Source of the DNA: Sialis fuliginosa
Taxonomy: Eukaryota; Arthropoda; Insecta; Megaloptera; Sialidae
DNA length: 64,000 nucleotides
Assembly (NCBI GenBank): GCA_961205875.1
Contig: OY540812.1
Span: 7,502,001 to 7,566,000, forward strand
Direction: 5' to 3'
Positions 23,196-34,439 of this stretch are shown here, one piece after another. Positions within the stretch are counted from its first letter, which is position 1. Each line of letters starts with the position of its first letter. The position numbers were made by a program, and so were the translations under genes. The notes under the pieces were generated by a model that was not told where the DNA came from, searched no databases, and worked only from the letters and a program-made list of their open reading frames with translations.

Positions 23196-23464
23196 ATGTC
23201 CGGTATTATAAAGGAGCTAGCAAAATTTGCTAGCCAGCAAGCACTTTCAAATGAGGTTTCTAACCTATCTGACAGTTCTCCTTTAGTTTCATAAAATGTT
23301 TGACAATTTTTACGATCAGAGTCGCCAACTGTGTTACAATACGTTAAAGAATCACTGCTCTAAATTTCATAGGTAATCCATAGATAATATCACAGAATTA
23401 ATACCCCATTTAAAAGTGCTTACTAGCTAGTAAATTTGCTAGCTCCTTTATAATACCGGACATA
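23196..23464. mobile_element. MITE family B, copy 2 (intact ends)
   Basis: This 269-bp element has perfect terminal inverted repeats, ATGTCCGGTATTATAAAGGA and its complement, followed by AGCTAGCAAAATTTGCTAGC-type subterminal repeats. The flanks are TA on the left and AA on the right, so a TA duplication is possible but not proved. It has no coding capacity. Confidence 0.9.
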
Positions 23465-24754
23465 AATGATTACAATATTTATTATATTTTGGGGGAGGAG
23501 AGGGGCAAAATTAATTACTGTTTGGAACCCTTTACAAGTGTCATTATTGTTAGAAAAAATAAATAAAAATAGGTTCAAATTGTTTTGGTTGAAATTAGCA
23601 TTTTGATACTCTATAATATGCTTTGGTATATTTTTTGCCTTTTAGCGTTCCCTTCAAAAAAATATTTTCCTAATTTTTTCCGTCTATGTTTAGGGATCAT
23701 AAGTTTCAATGTTCAGTTAAAATTTCAAGTTTCTAGCTTATAATATATAACGAGATATTTTGCTGTTATAATAAACAAGTATACGATACCATTTTTTCTT
23801 CTTTTTTTATTTAAAAAATATATAAAAAATTCTAAATTCATTTGTGACTACTTGTGGAGTGAATTTTACTAATAATTTAGGTATTTTATACAATTGGCTT
23901 GTTTACACAAGTGTAATTGCTTAAAAGTTATCATAGTAATTATAATTATAAGAAAAATGATTTTTTTTTAACAATTAACGTTAGTATAAAGATCTATCTT
24001 GTATCCTTTCCTATCTAAACTCTCTTCTGACTAAATTTTGTCGAGTTAGTTAATTTGGTTCTTTACACTAATTGAAAATTTTAATGAAAAAATTCATTTT
24101 TCTTAAATTATTTAATTTAGAGATACAAGTTTATAAGCAAAATTCTACGTATACTTACAAAAATGTTAGAATATTCATAATTCTTCTCAAATGGCATAAA
24201 AAATAAATAAAAAAGATACAGGTACATTTTCTTTTGTTAAATCTGCAGTGTAAAATAGACTCGTACAGTTTGTAGTATTTTTTAGGGTAAAAAGTTTTAG
24301 TTCGCTACAAACGAACGTTTCTCTGAAACGAGCTTTGTAAAAGTTGTAGATGTGTGTATTGTCTGGAATAAACGTATATTTATTTATCTCTGCGTGGGTT
24401 CTAATTAAACACATGTTTGTTCAATTGTAGTTTTGTAATTGAGTCTGTTTTTGGTTTAACACATAAAATTTACGGATATTTGATCTTTAATTAAAAAAAA
24501 GAAGATTTTTGGGGACTAAAATAAAAATGTTTCCATCCAAAAAACATTTTTACAAGTAAACGTCACAATCCCAAAAATAGAAATTTTAAAATAAATGTCT
24601 AATTGTTTGAAAAAAATAAAAATAAAAGTTTTTATTTTTTTTAAATAGAAGAAAGTTTTATAAACGTTATAGGAAAAAATTACATAACCTTTTTTGCCTA
24701 TTTTTATTTGGATAAGTTGTAAAACGCATTGCAAGCATAACAGATTGCCATTAT

Positions 24755-24910
24755 TAGGGTCGATCCAGACTATCGTGCCAGTCCCGGTCCGGTCTCGCTC
24801 CAATTAAATATAAATATAGGTACAATAAACAATGAGATCATTCACACTATACACTTCGATACAGTATTACTATACTGAATATTTAACTGTATAGTTTGGA
24901 TCGATCTTTA
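24755..24910. mobile_element. Short MITE, 156 bp
   Basis: TAGGGTCGATCCAGACTAT on the left is complemented by ATAGTTTGGATCGATCTTTA on the right. The interior has a small GTATTACTATACTG palindrome. TA is present at both termini. Confidence 0.7.
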
Positions 24911-25216
24911 GTGGAAACGAGATAGACAAAGCGCGCGATATACCTATCTGTCTCGGTTCTACATTTCATTTTAGTGTCCAAAAACCTTAAATAAATTGTA
25001 AAAAAAATATTTTATGTTTGATTTATAATCTCTGGATTATGAATCTTAGAAAAATGTTCTATCTATTTGCAGATGATTTCTTTTAAAAAGTAATGTTTTC
25101 TAACTTTGCAGCTTGAATATTATTTTCTTATACACTGTATTGTAATTTTTTATTAGTATTAATAAATTTGAAAAAAATAAATTAAAAATCAATTTTGTTT
25201 CGTAAAGTTAGTTGAT

Positions 25217-26840
25217 TTAGTGCGAGAGCTGATGACATATTTTTCTGCCCCATCTGAGCACTAGGCAGACTTACGGAAATCGTTTATTCATGTGTTGTAC
25301 ATCATGGGAAAAATAGTCCCAACCCCCACACCCGGGGATAAAGGGGTTTAATTCCTTAGTGAACATGTAAAGAAAAAGTGCATTTTTGCCCCATGTGAGC
25401 ACTAATAAAATCACCACAGGAAGTTAGTTTATGAAAAGTTAGATAGTGAAAGTGCAATGGGCAGACGCGTAGGGTGGGGATAAGGGGCAGGCAGACGCAC
25501 TCAAAGATGCAATATTTTTTTTGAAAATTGCCCCATTTGAGCATTGATGAATTTGGGAGGGATGGCAGTTTTTGATCTGTAGATGATCGAAAAAACAAAG
25601 GCAGACGTGTAGGATGGGGATAAGGGACGGGCAGACGCGCTCAAACATGTAATTTTTTTAATGAAAATTGTCTCATTTGAGCATTGATGAATTTTTTGAA
25701 GGATGACAGGTTTTAATCTGTAGATGACCGAAAAAACATAAGCAGACGTGTAGTGTGGGGATAAGGGGAGGGCAGACGCAATTGAAAGTGGCAAAGGGTT
25801 GTAAAATTTTTAAAAACATTGTATCTTCGGTACTAAATATTCCACCGATGATATCAAATATGTTTTAGAATCATCTAAGTAAGAAGAAAATATGTCTCTT
25901 GTAGTTTTTTTGATGTTAAGTACCATTTTGCTGAAATTTGTAAATTTATAAAACTCAAAGTCCCAAGGTCCTGAGTTCGAATCCCAAAGAGTTCTGTTTT
26001 ATTTATTTATTTTTTGTTTTTTGTTTATTACACAGAATAAGAAGAATATAATCAAAATATAATAAAAAAAAATTTCAGCGCCTACTTTTTTACACGTTTA
26101 ATATTTTTTTTTAGATTTTCATATTAATGAAATTTTTCCTTTTCGTGTTAGTTTGGGGTAAACAAATGTGTTTTCAAAGAACTAATGTGTTATCCAGAGA
26201 GTCATTGCGGACAACTTCAAGCAAAAAAAATAATTACAAAACAACCCAGTTAAAAAAATAGGATAACACTTTCAATTGCGTCTGCCCTCCCCTTATCCCC
26301 ACACTACGCGTCTGCCTGTGTTTTTTCGGTCATCTACAGATCAAAACCTGTCATCCTTCAAAAAATTCATCAATGCTCAAATGAGACAATTTTCATTAAA
26401 AAAATTACATGTTTGAGCGCGTCTGCCCGTCCCTTATCCCCATCCTACACGTCTGCCTTTGTTTTTTCGATCATCTACAGATCAATAACTGCCATCCCTC
26501 CAAAATTCATCAATGCTCAAATGGGGCAATTTTCAAAAAAAAAATTGCATCTTTGAGTGCGTCTGCCTGCCCCTTATCCCCACCCTACGCGTCTGCCCAT
26601 TGCACTTTCACTATCTAACTTTTCATAAACTAACTTCCTGTGGTGATTTTATTAGTGCTCACATGGGGCAAAAATGCACTTTTTCTTTACATGTTCACTG
26701 AGGAATTAAACCCCTTTATCCCCGGGTGTGGGGGTTGGGACTATTTTTCCCATGATGTACAACACATGAATAAACGATTTCCGTAAGTCTGCCTAGTGCT
26801 CAGATGGGGCAGAAAAATATGTCATCAGCTCTCGCACTAA
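25217..26840. mobile_element. Foldback-type element with 574-bp inverted arms of 141-bp tandem units
   Basis: The left arm 25217-25790 and right arm 26267-26840 are reverse complements of equal length with only a few differences by eye. Each arm contains four tandem units marked by TGCCCCATSTGAGCAYT-like blocks at 25246, 25387, 25529 and 25670 (spacing 141-142), and GCAGACGYGTAGGRTGGGG blocks at 25461, 25601 and 25742. The loop (25791-26266) is 476 bases and unrelated to the arms. Modular inverted arms built of short tandem repeats are the known architecture of Foldback-like transposons. With the tips set at TGCGAG/CTCGCA, the flanks TTGATTTAG and CTAATTTAG form a 7/9 direct repeat. Mirror-image short ORFs in the arms are by-products of the symmetry. 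Confidence 0.88.
25791..26266. other. Loop of the foldback element, with a B-box-like tRNA motif
   Basis: AT-rich single-copy DNA lies between the arms. At 25976-25990 the text GAGTTCGAATCCC resembles the polymerase III B box (GGTTCGANTCC). No matching A box or cloverleaf could be built around it, so a tRNA or SINE is not called. No transposase frame is visible. Confidence 0.5.
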
Positions 26841-28084
26841 TTTAGCTTCTCCAAAAAATAATTAATTTATGTTAAAATGTTTAAATTAAATTAATTAGTA
26901 TTGATCAAGCAATGTAAACACAAGTTAATCCTACTAATACCACCTACATGCCAAAGACACATTTGTATGTACAGTACATATGTACCATACATCTAATACG
27001 TGTAAACACAGCCAGACTGTATCAGGTTCTGTTTAGAATCCCACGTGTATACTAGTACAAAACGGCATTTAAGATCGTAACCCTTTATTTATAAAATAAT
27101 ATCAGTCTCCCCCTTTGTAACTCTCTTTCGGCTAATAGAGTATAATTGAAACCATGCTATAAACACATTGTCGACCCTTCACTAACGCTTTAATGGTAGT
27201 TTATAATTTCTTTTATTTGTTTTTTAAAATGCAATGCGAAAAATTATAGTTGAAAGTTATATTATAAAATTAAATATCTGCCTTGGGAACCACGGGACTT
27301 TCTTATACGTAATCCTTACAGTGAATAGTATACGTGATTCTTATTTTATTAAAACATTTCTGACAAACTAACATGATAGAATAAAATGAATAATATAGGA
27401 AATATTATTCTCTCAATTTTATAACAAGTGATTTTTTTAAATGTAATATCTGAAAACGGATGTATACTCTTGTAAATTTTTGAATTTTCGAATTATTTTT
27501 GAAATAAGAAAAACATGTTATAGATAAAAAATGTCGAGTATGTTATTATCTATAATTTATTCCCCATACATTTTTTCCAATATTTGTGATTTAGCCAGAA
27601 ATAATTTTTTTATGTAATTATTTAGATTCACCTACACTGTTCACTCTCAGTATTACGTATAAGAAAGTCCCATGGTACCTTTAGGGTGGCAGACGACTTC
27701 TGAAGCCCATAGTACCTATTTATACTTAAGTATTTTACAAAACTTAAGTACCTGTATGTATGATACATAAATTTATTAAACAAAGCGCTTAGTACTTGTA
27801 CTTAATTACATTTGTCAAAAATAATTATATTTTTGCACAGCTCTAATTCCAGTGAGCTTTTTAAATGTATTAAGATTACTCCTGAAATTAAAAAAAATAC
27901 ATTATTTATTTATTTATTTATTGGGTTAAAAATTAGATAAATTTGTCCTATTAGTTATAAACAATTTTTGTAAAGTTGACAGAAAAATACCATATTTTAT
28001 CTAACATTTTCCTAAATGCTAGATAAAAAAGCAGACTACACTTAACAATTGCATTCAGAAATACAAAATAAAAAAATAATCATA
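26841..28084. other. AT-rich DNA without recognised gene
   Basis: GATTCCCACGTGTATACTAG (about 27040) holds a CACGTG E-box. AGAAAGTCCCATGGTACC at 27662 is roughly complementary to GGGAACCACGGGACTTTCTT at 27285, with TTATACGTAA beside both, so a decayed inverted-repeat element spanning 27280-27690 is likely. Nothing else stands out. Confidence 0.5.
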
Positions 28085-28270
28085 TATCGTAAGTATTCTT
28101 CAAAAGTTCTTCCACAAAGGGAAACCCCCATTGTTGCTTCAGGGTGTGGGCATTTATCAGTGAAAAAAGTCACGTTCTTGCACTCCTCCGCGGGAGATTT
28201 TTATTTTCCTTTTTCCCCCTTCAACAATAACCAGTGTCCAGTACGTTTGAAGTACAGTCATTATTATCAT
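28085..28270. promoter_or_regulatory. GC-richer island with Sox-type sites
   Basis: It contains CACAAAGGG (28113), CATTGTTG (28129) and CAACAATAA (28222), three HMG/Sox- or TCF-like sites within 120 bases, plus GGGTGTGGGC and TTTATCAGTG. Function is inferred from motif density. Confidence 0.3.
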
Positions 28271-28799
28271 TAGATGTAGTCAAGCAGTTCTAGCCTGTTA
28301 AACAAAAGCTCTCCATCATCATGTCATGTCAGAACCTAACCTCTCTTGTGTAGATGTTTGCGGATGCTACAGAAATAATAGCCAATTATACGCATTGTAC
28401 TTATGTAAAATTAATGATAAAGTTAATTTGGATTGGACTAATTTAATGTGTGTTGAATGCATTTTATGCTATTTTAAACAATTTTATTATTTTTAATTTT
28501 GAGTATTTGGTTTGTTTTCAAAAATTCTTAATACATTACATATATTTTACGTATTTATCAATTAAATGGTATTTTTTTTCGTTTATTGTTTAAAGAGGTG
28601 GGGTTGTAAATAATATCATTTTTTATTTGCGAGATTTCATGCACGTTAAAAAATACACGCACATACACATATGTACATCTTTCTAAAATAGTTTAAATAT
28701 AAAATATATGACCTTAAACATAAAAATATATTGACATTTTTGATTTTTGAACCGATTACAATAATTTCTTAATGGGAAGTTGATAAATATTTAATACTA

Positions 28800-29090
28800 G
28801 CAAATTTCCTGCAGCTTCACTCGCGTTGTATATGTTTTTATGTTGGCAGTACTTGCAACTCCTTTGGGAAATGCTGAAATACGTGTTTCAAAAATATTTT
28901 TCCCGTATAAACTTTTACATCCCCTTTAACCCCCGTAGGGGTTCAACTTCGAAAAATCCTTTCTTAGTGGGTGCTTGCATCATAAAAGGAATACACCCCT
29001 GAAATTTCACATTTCTAGGTCCATGGGTTTCGGCTCGGCGATGATGAATCAGTCAGGACATGTTATTATATGTATATAGATTGTATTTAT
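28800..29090. repeat. Dispersed repeat containing CCCCGTAGGGGTT
   Basis: CCTGCAGCTTCACTCGCG, CCCCTTTAACCCCCGTAGGG and TGAATCAGTCAGGACATG read like the 3' part of a widespread arthropod repeat. A related fragment, ACCCCCGTAGGGGTTAAATT, lies at about 30310-30340. The family is not assigned. Confidence 0.55.
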
Positions 29091-29214
29091 ATTTATAAAG
29101 TTTAATATATCATTACAAATAAATTACAAATAAATGAAATAATAATTTAAATGAATATTCTGAATAGAGTATCAAATTCATGACACATCTTAACAAAAAG
29201 AGGACATGCACTAA

Positions 29215-29420
29215 TGTGAATCGGTGTACACCATTTACTCCTCGCGCGACTCAACTTGACGACACTGCCGAAAGAAATCAATCACTGCATCCGGCCTTGC
29301 AGACGCTCGGCTTGTACATATATTGTTGTTAATTTGAATCGGCCACCCTCTCGAACCAACCCCCTAAATGCGTTTGATTGCAGCCCCCGTGTGTATATAA
29401 ATACTACAAACAGACAGCGC
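29215..29420. promoter_or_regulatory. GC-richer island, candidate enhancer
   Basis: CTCGCGCGACTCAACTTGAC, CATCCGGCCTTGCAGACGC and ACCCTCTCGAACCAACCC stand out in AT-rich flanks. The 71-codon frame across it has no family signature. Confidence 0.22.
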
Positions 29421-30227
29421 ACATATTGTGTTACGTTTGACTTATTTTATTTATTACATTTGGTAATATAAAAAAGCAGAACAGTGTCATTTTAATAGAT
29501 GAGCCCTCATTAGCCTCTTTATTTAGAATGCGCACAATTGTATTTGCGATAGTTTAGTTTGTCGTGTGAAAATTTCATCCCAGATTTTTTAGATTTTTTT
29601 TACAAATAGTTTAATTCAATGTTTTTGATTATTTTCCACATGTGAAATTTATATATTTTTATTTAATGAACTGATTCATTTTGAAATTGTTTTGTTATGA
29701 TCAAAAAAAAGCGTTACCAATATTTTTGGCTTATTTTGAGATATAATATTGTTTTTGAGGAAGAACATTTTTTATTGTCTACAAATATTAAAAAAAAACA
29801 TTAGATCATTTTTTTGTTAACATAAAAGTGCGATTAAAAAGAAAATAAAAAAAGCCATGGGTTCGACCCTTGAGGTCCATACAACCAACCTCGCAACATG
29901 GTATGACTATAAATACTGATTATTACATATAGTTTTATATAGTCACATTATGTGAATAATTTTTTTTAATATGTATATAAACAATTTTAATGGAATTTGT
30001 CAGAAATAAAACTAACCTTTGTATTATAAATATTAGTTTTCTATTATTCCTAATGTCAATAAATATAATACACATTTTTGGAATAACTAATCTGACAATT
30101 TGAACTTAATTGTGTTTGTTTCCAAGGCAACATGAATTAGTATTGAGGGTGGTTTTCACCCCTTCAATGACTGTTTTTTAACCACGTATAAAATAAATAA
30201 ATACTGAAATACATGTTTCATTATTTG

Positions 30228-30350
30228 TATTGTTGAATATTTATTCATGCTAAGTTTCTAGTAAATCTGACCAAAAAAATATTTTTACCCACACGAACTT
30301 TTACACCCCTTTTTACCCCCGTAGGGGTTAAATTTCGAAAAATTCCATTC
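30228..30350. repeat. Fragment related to the repeat at 28800
   Basis: ACACGAACTTTTACACCCC, then ACCCCCGTAGGGGTTAAATT and TTCGAAAAATTCCATTC, correspond block for block to 28905-28965. The ends are not resolved. Confidence 0.6.
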
Positions 30351-31400
30351 TTTCAGATCATATTCGAAAATAAACTGAGTACAAAAAAGTTCTTCCTCAG
30401 TTATTGTATTGATCAAAAACAAGAAAGGATTCTTTTATCAGAGTCCCCCTACTATCATAACGTGCCAAGATATATTAAATTTCATAGTTTCTACCTTTTA
30501 ACTTAATTCTTTAACTATCTTTTACTATATTAAACATCAAATGTTTTTAAAGACGTACCTCTTGAGGTTGATACATTATCTTTTAAATTTGTCTAGCCCT
30601 TTTTCTATTGGCGTGACATCTAATTTAAATAAACAAAGTTGTACATACATAAATGTACTTATTTTACTTTAAAAAATCATTTATCTCAATATTATAATTA
30701 AATTCTTTGTTAAATAATACCTCCACATAATCCCTAATACATTAAATTCATATCCAATGTTTTCAATATCGTCTTTATGGTATTATTAAACAATAATAGA
30801 TAGGGGTAGACAAAATAACAGGTCATCTCACACCTTTACCAGTTTCAAATGTCTTCATATTGGATTGCCACTCCCAACAAATTTTCTACAGCAAAGGGTG
30901 CAAATACGCGTCACTAATCTTTGTGACTGTTGAACAAGCAGGATTGAAAAATCTAATAAAGGGTTCAAGGATTCAGATTTATGATCAAGGTTTATTGATA
31001 CGGATTATTTGTATTAAATTAATTTTTATTTCCGTTTCTATTCGGTAAAATTTCGCGCTTTTAAGGGCACCTGCAAGAATGTGTATGTGTTTTTAAGTAA
31101 GCTATAAAACTTTTTATTTTTATGGTTTATTTTGTAAATGTTTAGGGGTTGAATTTAGCAGTTTATTTGTTATTTTATTGATAACGAACTTGTAGAAATA
31201 TAACTCCCATGAGAATTGTTGTAGAATTATGTCTATCTAGTGTTTTGTTATATGTAGCTCTTTGAGGTAATTTATAGCTAATAAAAATTGAAACTGAAGT
31301 ACAAATAAGTTATACTCATAAAAAGTATTTCTCATGGTATAAGTTTTATCACATATGCTTTCATTAGATAGAAAAATTACTTAAGACTAAACTTGACTAA
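30350..31400. other. AT-rich DNA, nothing recognised
   Basis: I see no gene, repeat family or hairpin I can support here. The 62-codon frame at 30860 lacks any domain signature. Confidence 0.5.
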
Positions 31401-31408
31401 AGTATTAT

Positions 31409-32210
31409 AAGGTACTGGCACCAGTCTTGGATATGACCCCAGTAACGGCTATTTTTTAATTAAATGTACTGAATAAGAAATATTTGTTGATATTTGATTA
31501 CTACCATTTCTAAATATTAATCTATATACATTTAACTGTCTCACAGCGTGATTTGATGACAATCGGCCAATAGGTGTCAAAATGGTGGACATTTAAATTA
31601 ATTATTAGTATAATTTATTTATTAATTATTTATTATCATAGCAATAGCCCAGGAAATAAAGGAAAAAATACAAGGAAAATGTATGAGGTGCCAAATTTAA
31701 ACAGTTATTAGAACATGTCCAGATATATATTTCCTGAAAACTCCCTAGCAAAATTTGCTCCGGAACACCCTCAACCAAGGGCCTAAAGTTTTGTTTTACA
31801 AGGATTTTGTAAACACTCTGTATCTAAGGAACGGAATGTTCAATCAAATTATCTACAACCTTTTTTATTATTATTTTTACCAAAAATAATTGTATACCTT
31901 TCAAAATGGTGGTCAAACTAAAAAACTACTTTACATTGTTTCAAATTTGACGATTCTTTCTTTTATATATTCTGTGTCGTAGCACTTATCATTTTGTAAT
32001 CATTACCAAGTGTCCATCACTGGTTTACTTTATTCATTGTTAGAGAAAAAACATAATTTAATTACCAAACTATATTTGCGGACTTTGGTAATTAAATAGA
32101 TTAAATAAAGAGTTACTTGTTTTATTAGTAACTCATGAGAATTACAAAAAAGAAGCCCGTCAATCACAAAAACTTGCTCTTATAGCGGCCATAACAGGTG
32201 CCAGTGCCTT
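31409..32210 (+). mobile_element. Family C repeat, copy 3, with about 280 bp inserted
   Basis: This is the copy with the clearest ends: AAGGTACTGGCACC on the left and GGTGCCAGTGCCTT on the right, with similarity extending outward (ACTAAAGTAT on both sides). Compared with copies 1 and 2 it contains extra DNA at about 31642-31922, between TTATCATAG and CTACTTTACATTG. Confidence 0.88.
31642..31922. repeat. Insertion of unknown origin inside family C copy 3
   Basis: About 280 bases, starting CAATAGCCCAGGAAATAAAG, are absent from both other copies of the host repeat. The text GTATCTAAGGAACGGAATG is faintly like GTATCTTCGGTACTAAAT in the loop of the foldback element at 25820. No target duplication or long reading frame is visible. 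Confidence 0.6.
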
Positions 32211-32502
32211 AATATACTTTAGTATTTAGAGTCAAACCTATTTTCAATATTTTATAATGTCATTAGTCATTACACTTGATAACTATTCAGATAACCGAAT
32301 GTAGAATTAATAAAAATAATTTAAATGCTAAAGATTTCCCATAGTGAACAAAAAATAATAGTAACATAAAAAAACTAATTGCCCACATAATATAAGCATC
32401 CTATTGTATCACTAAAAGAGCAGTTAACAGAAAGTGCACATCTACAATAAGAGTGTCGCACAAATATAGGATTAAAACAAAAGAAATATGATTTATGTGA
32501 TT

Positions 32503-32566
32503 TAACCCTTTAAGAGCGAACACGTGACTATTAAATACGTATGGTAATTATTACTGAAAGGGTTAA
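32503..32566. repeat. Mini-element with TTAA flanks
   Basis: TTAACCCTTT and AAAGGGTTAA bound 64 bases. TTAA duplications with CCC-type tips are the piggyBac pattern, but the matching terminal sequence is only six bases long, so this may be chance. Confidence 0.3.
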
Positions 32567-32700
32567 GAGTCGGGGTTTGACTGAGACAATGCAATCGTAC
32601 GGGATTATCACCGCTAAGCGTGTGAACCCTCAATGTTGGTACTACTGAAAAGGTCGTCGGGTCAATATTGTTATTTGCATATGGGTGAGTGTCCATTTGG
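32567..32700. promoter_or_regulatory. Island with adjoining Sox and POU-octamer motifs
   Basis: ATTGTT (32667-32672) is followed directly by ATTTGCAT (32673-32680), a Sox half-site abutting a perfect octamer. The octamer is reversed relative to the classical Sox-Oct composite. The surrounding tract (GAGTCGGGGTTTGACTGAG, CACCGCTAAGCGTGTGAACC) is GC-richer than its neighbours. SoxB and POU factors act together in the insect neuroectoderm; a role here is inference. Confidence 0.3.
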
Positions 32701-32935
32701 AAAAAAAATATAATTACTGGGGATAATGTTGAATTGATATTACTAGTATTGTTTTTATTTGTTTTATTATTATTTGGTTTGTTTCAGGTGTGATATAATT
32801 TGAGTGTTTAGTACCTAACTATTTATTATTAGTCAAAATTTGAGGCAAGTGTTTTGGGAATTTCAAATTTGATTTTAAAAGGTAGTAAAATTGCACACAC
32901 TAATTGAAGATTATTTTTATATAGATACACGGAAA

Positions 32936-33197
32936 AAATTATACTGTAAACGAATTACAGTTTTTTCTGTCTATCTCGGATAGTAACGTATAATATTTTA
33001 CTGTCTGAAATTGTAATAATATAATTTTAGGCTGTAATGTTTGCTGTTTATTCATCAATTTTTATTGATTATTATATTACATAACAGTCTAAAATTATAT
33101 TATTGCAGTTTCAGAGAGTAAAATATTATAAATTTTCGCTTACTATCCAGGATAGACAGGAAAAACTGTAATTCTTACAGTATATTTTTGTCGTGTA
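32936..33197. mobile_element. Foldback MITE, 262 bp
   Basis: The ends are TACACGGAAAAAATTATACT and the complement of TATATTTTTGTCGTGTA. The arms continue through CTGTAA, GAATTACAG, the CTATCTCGGATAG / CTATCCAGGATAG block, AATATTTTACT and AATATAATTTTAG, so almost the whole element folds on itself. TA sits at both tips. Confidence 0.88.
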
Positions 33198-33249
33198 TTA
33201 ACGTGTTGATTTAATTTAAATAAGTTCTGATGTCAATTTTTGAGACATT

Positions 33250-33320
33250 TAAGTTTTCAGTGGAGCACCCATAGGAGAGTTGGGGGTCAGAACTCCCCCC
33301 TATCGAATTTGACAAAATGC
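33250..33320. repeat. Possible single hAT-like terminus
   Basis: CAGTGGAGCACCCATAGG then GGGGGTCAGAACTCCCCCC resembles one tip of a hAT MITE. No partner end was found within about 1 kb. Confidence 0.35.
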
Positions 33321-33589
33321 ATTATTTTACTTAACAATCACTATAAATAGCTAAAAGAAAATAATTGAATACAAACAATTTTAATACCCTATACTTACCT
33401 GAAACTGTGCTGCTGTAAAAATGACTGCATCAAACGTATTCAATGTATTTTTAATCTGTAATTTATCTTCTAGTAAGTACTTCATTAATCAATTAATTTG
33501 TAAGTAACGTGAGCTTCTGTATTGTTTAATATATATACTGTAGTCGAAATCTTTTAACATGTACAAGTAACACCAATAATTACAAGTAA

Positions 33590-33790
33590 TCATTCAAAAC
33601 GGCGCACGCGCGCTGTCGTAATCCCATAACAGATCATCCTGAAATGATCCCAAATACAAACAGGACCCCAACACCCGCCGTGCGTGTGGGGGAGTGATGG
33701 TCAAACAATGCATCGGTAACAAATCGAATTTGATCGATTGACGTTTACCTAAAGCGTTAGATACTTGAGTTGATGTGTAGGGGAATTACA
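33590..33790. promoter_or_regulatory. GC-richer island
   Basis: GGCGCACGCGCGCTGTCG, ACAGGACCCCAACACCCGCC and GTGTGGGGGAGTGATGG stand out locally. ATCGATTGACGTTTACC follows. No reading frame; regulatory role inferred from composition. Confidence 0.25.
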
Positions 33791-34149
33791 ACCAAAAGCA
33801 ATGTCAGTTGTTATGTAGTGGTATAATTGTATGGAGGATTTATTATTGTTAAATAATGTTCATACAAAATACATAAGTGGGTGTTCTGTATGAATTAGAG
33901 CTGATGATGATATTGTTACTGCTTATTCCTTATGTTACCTAACGTAACAAAATATATACTAAAACCTGGATAAAGAACATATCTATGAATTAAAAAAAAA
34001 CACGTAAATCGGATAAGTGGTTCTCGAGTGACAAACACACTAACAGACAGACAGAAACATTGCGGGCCTTAATTTTCCAAAGGAATATTCTTGTAAAAGT
34101 TTCACTCAAACTGATCTAGTTATTTTTGTGCATCAATTATAAACAATAG

Positions 34150-34220
34150 ACTTTTTTTATTAATCTTAGCTTCTGGGTATAAGCCGCTATAATTTATACC
34201 GCGGAAGCCTAAAAGCTTCT
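34150..34220. repeat. Fragment related to the palindrome at 40639
   Basis: AGCTTCTGGGTATAAGCCGC and ACCGCGGAAGCCTAAAAGCT match the flanks of 40639-40885. A third scrap, TCAGAAGCCAAGATATATCT, lies at 12766. It is an unassigned dispersed family. Confidence 0.5.
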
Positions 34221-34439
34221 ATGACTACCTCTTTATAATATAGATTAAAACTTGAGTGATTCAAAGATGAGGTCAAAAAATTTATATAAATAACTTTTAT
34301 ATAAATTTAAAAAATACTTGTAATTTGATAACGTAATAATGAAATAATGTTTATGAAAATACTCTCAATTTTAATATATTGTACAAACATAATATGATAG
34401 GTAAGAGAAAACCAAAATCATTCTATTATAATATATCGA

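Noticed and set aside
25356-25794. Repeated ORFs in the foldback arms with near-identical mirrored proteins
   Set aside because: The similarity follows from the inverted and tandem repeats. There is no conserved protein family and no start context.
29821-29900. tRNA-like GGTTCGACCC text
   Set aside because: No acceptor or anticodon stems can be drawn around it, so no tRNA is called.
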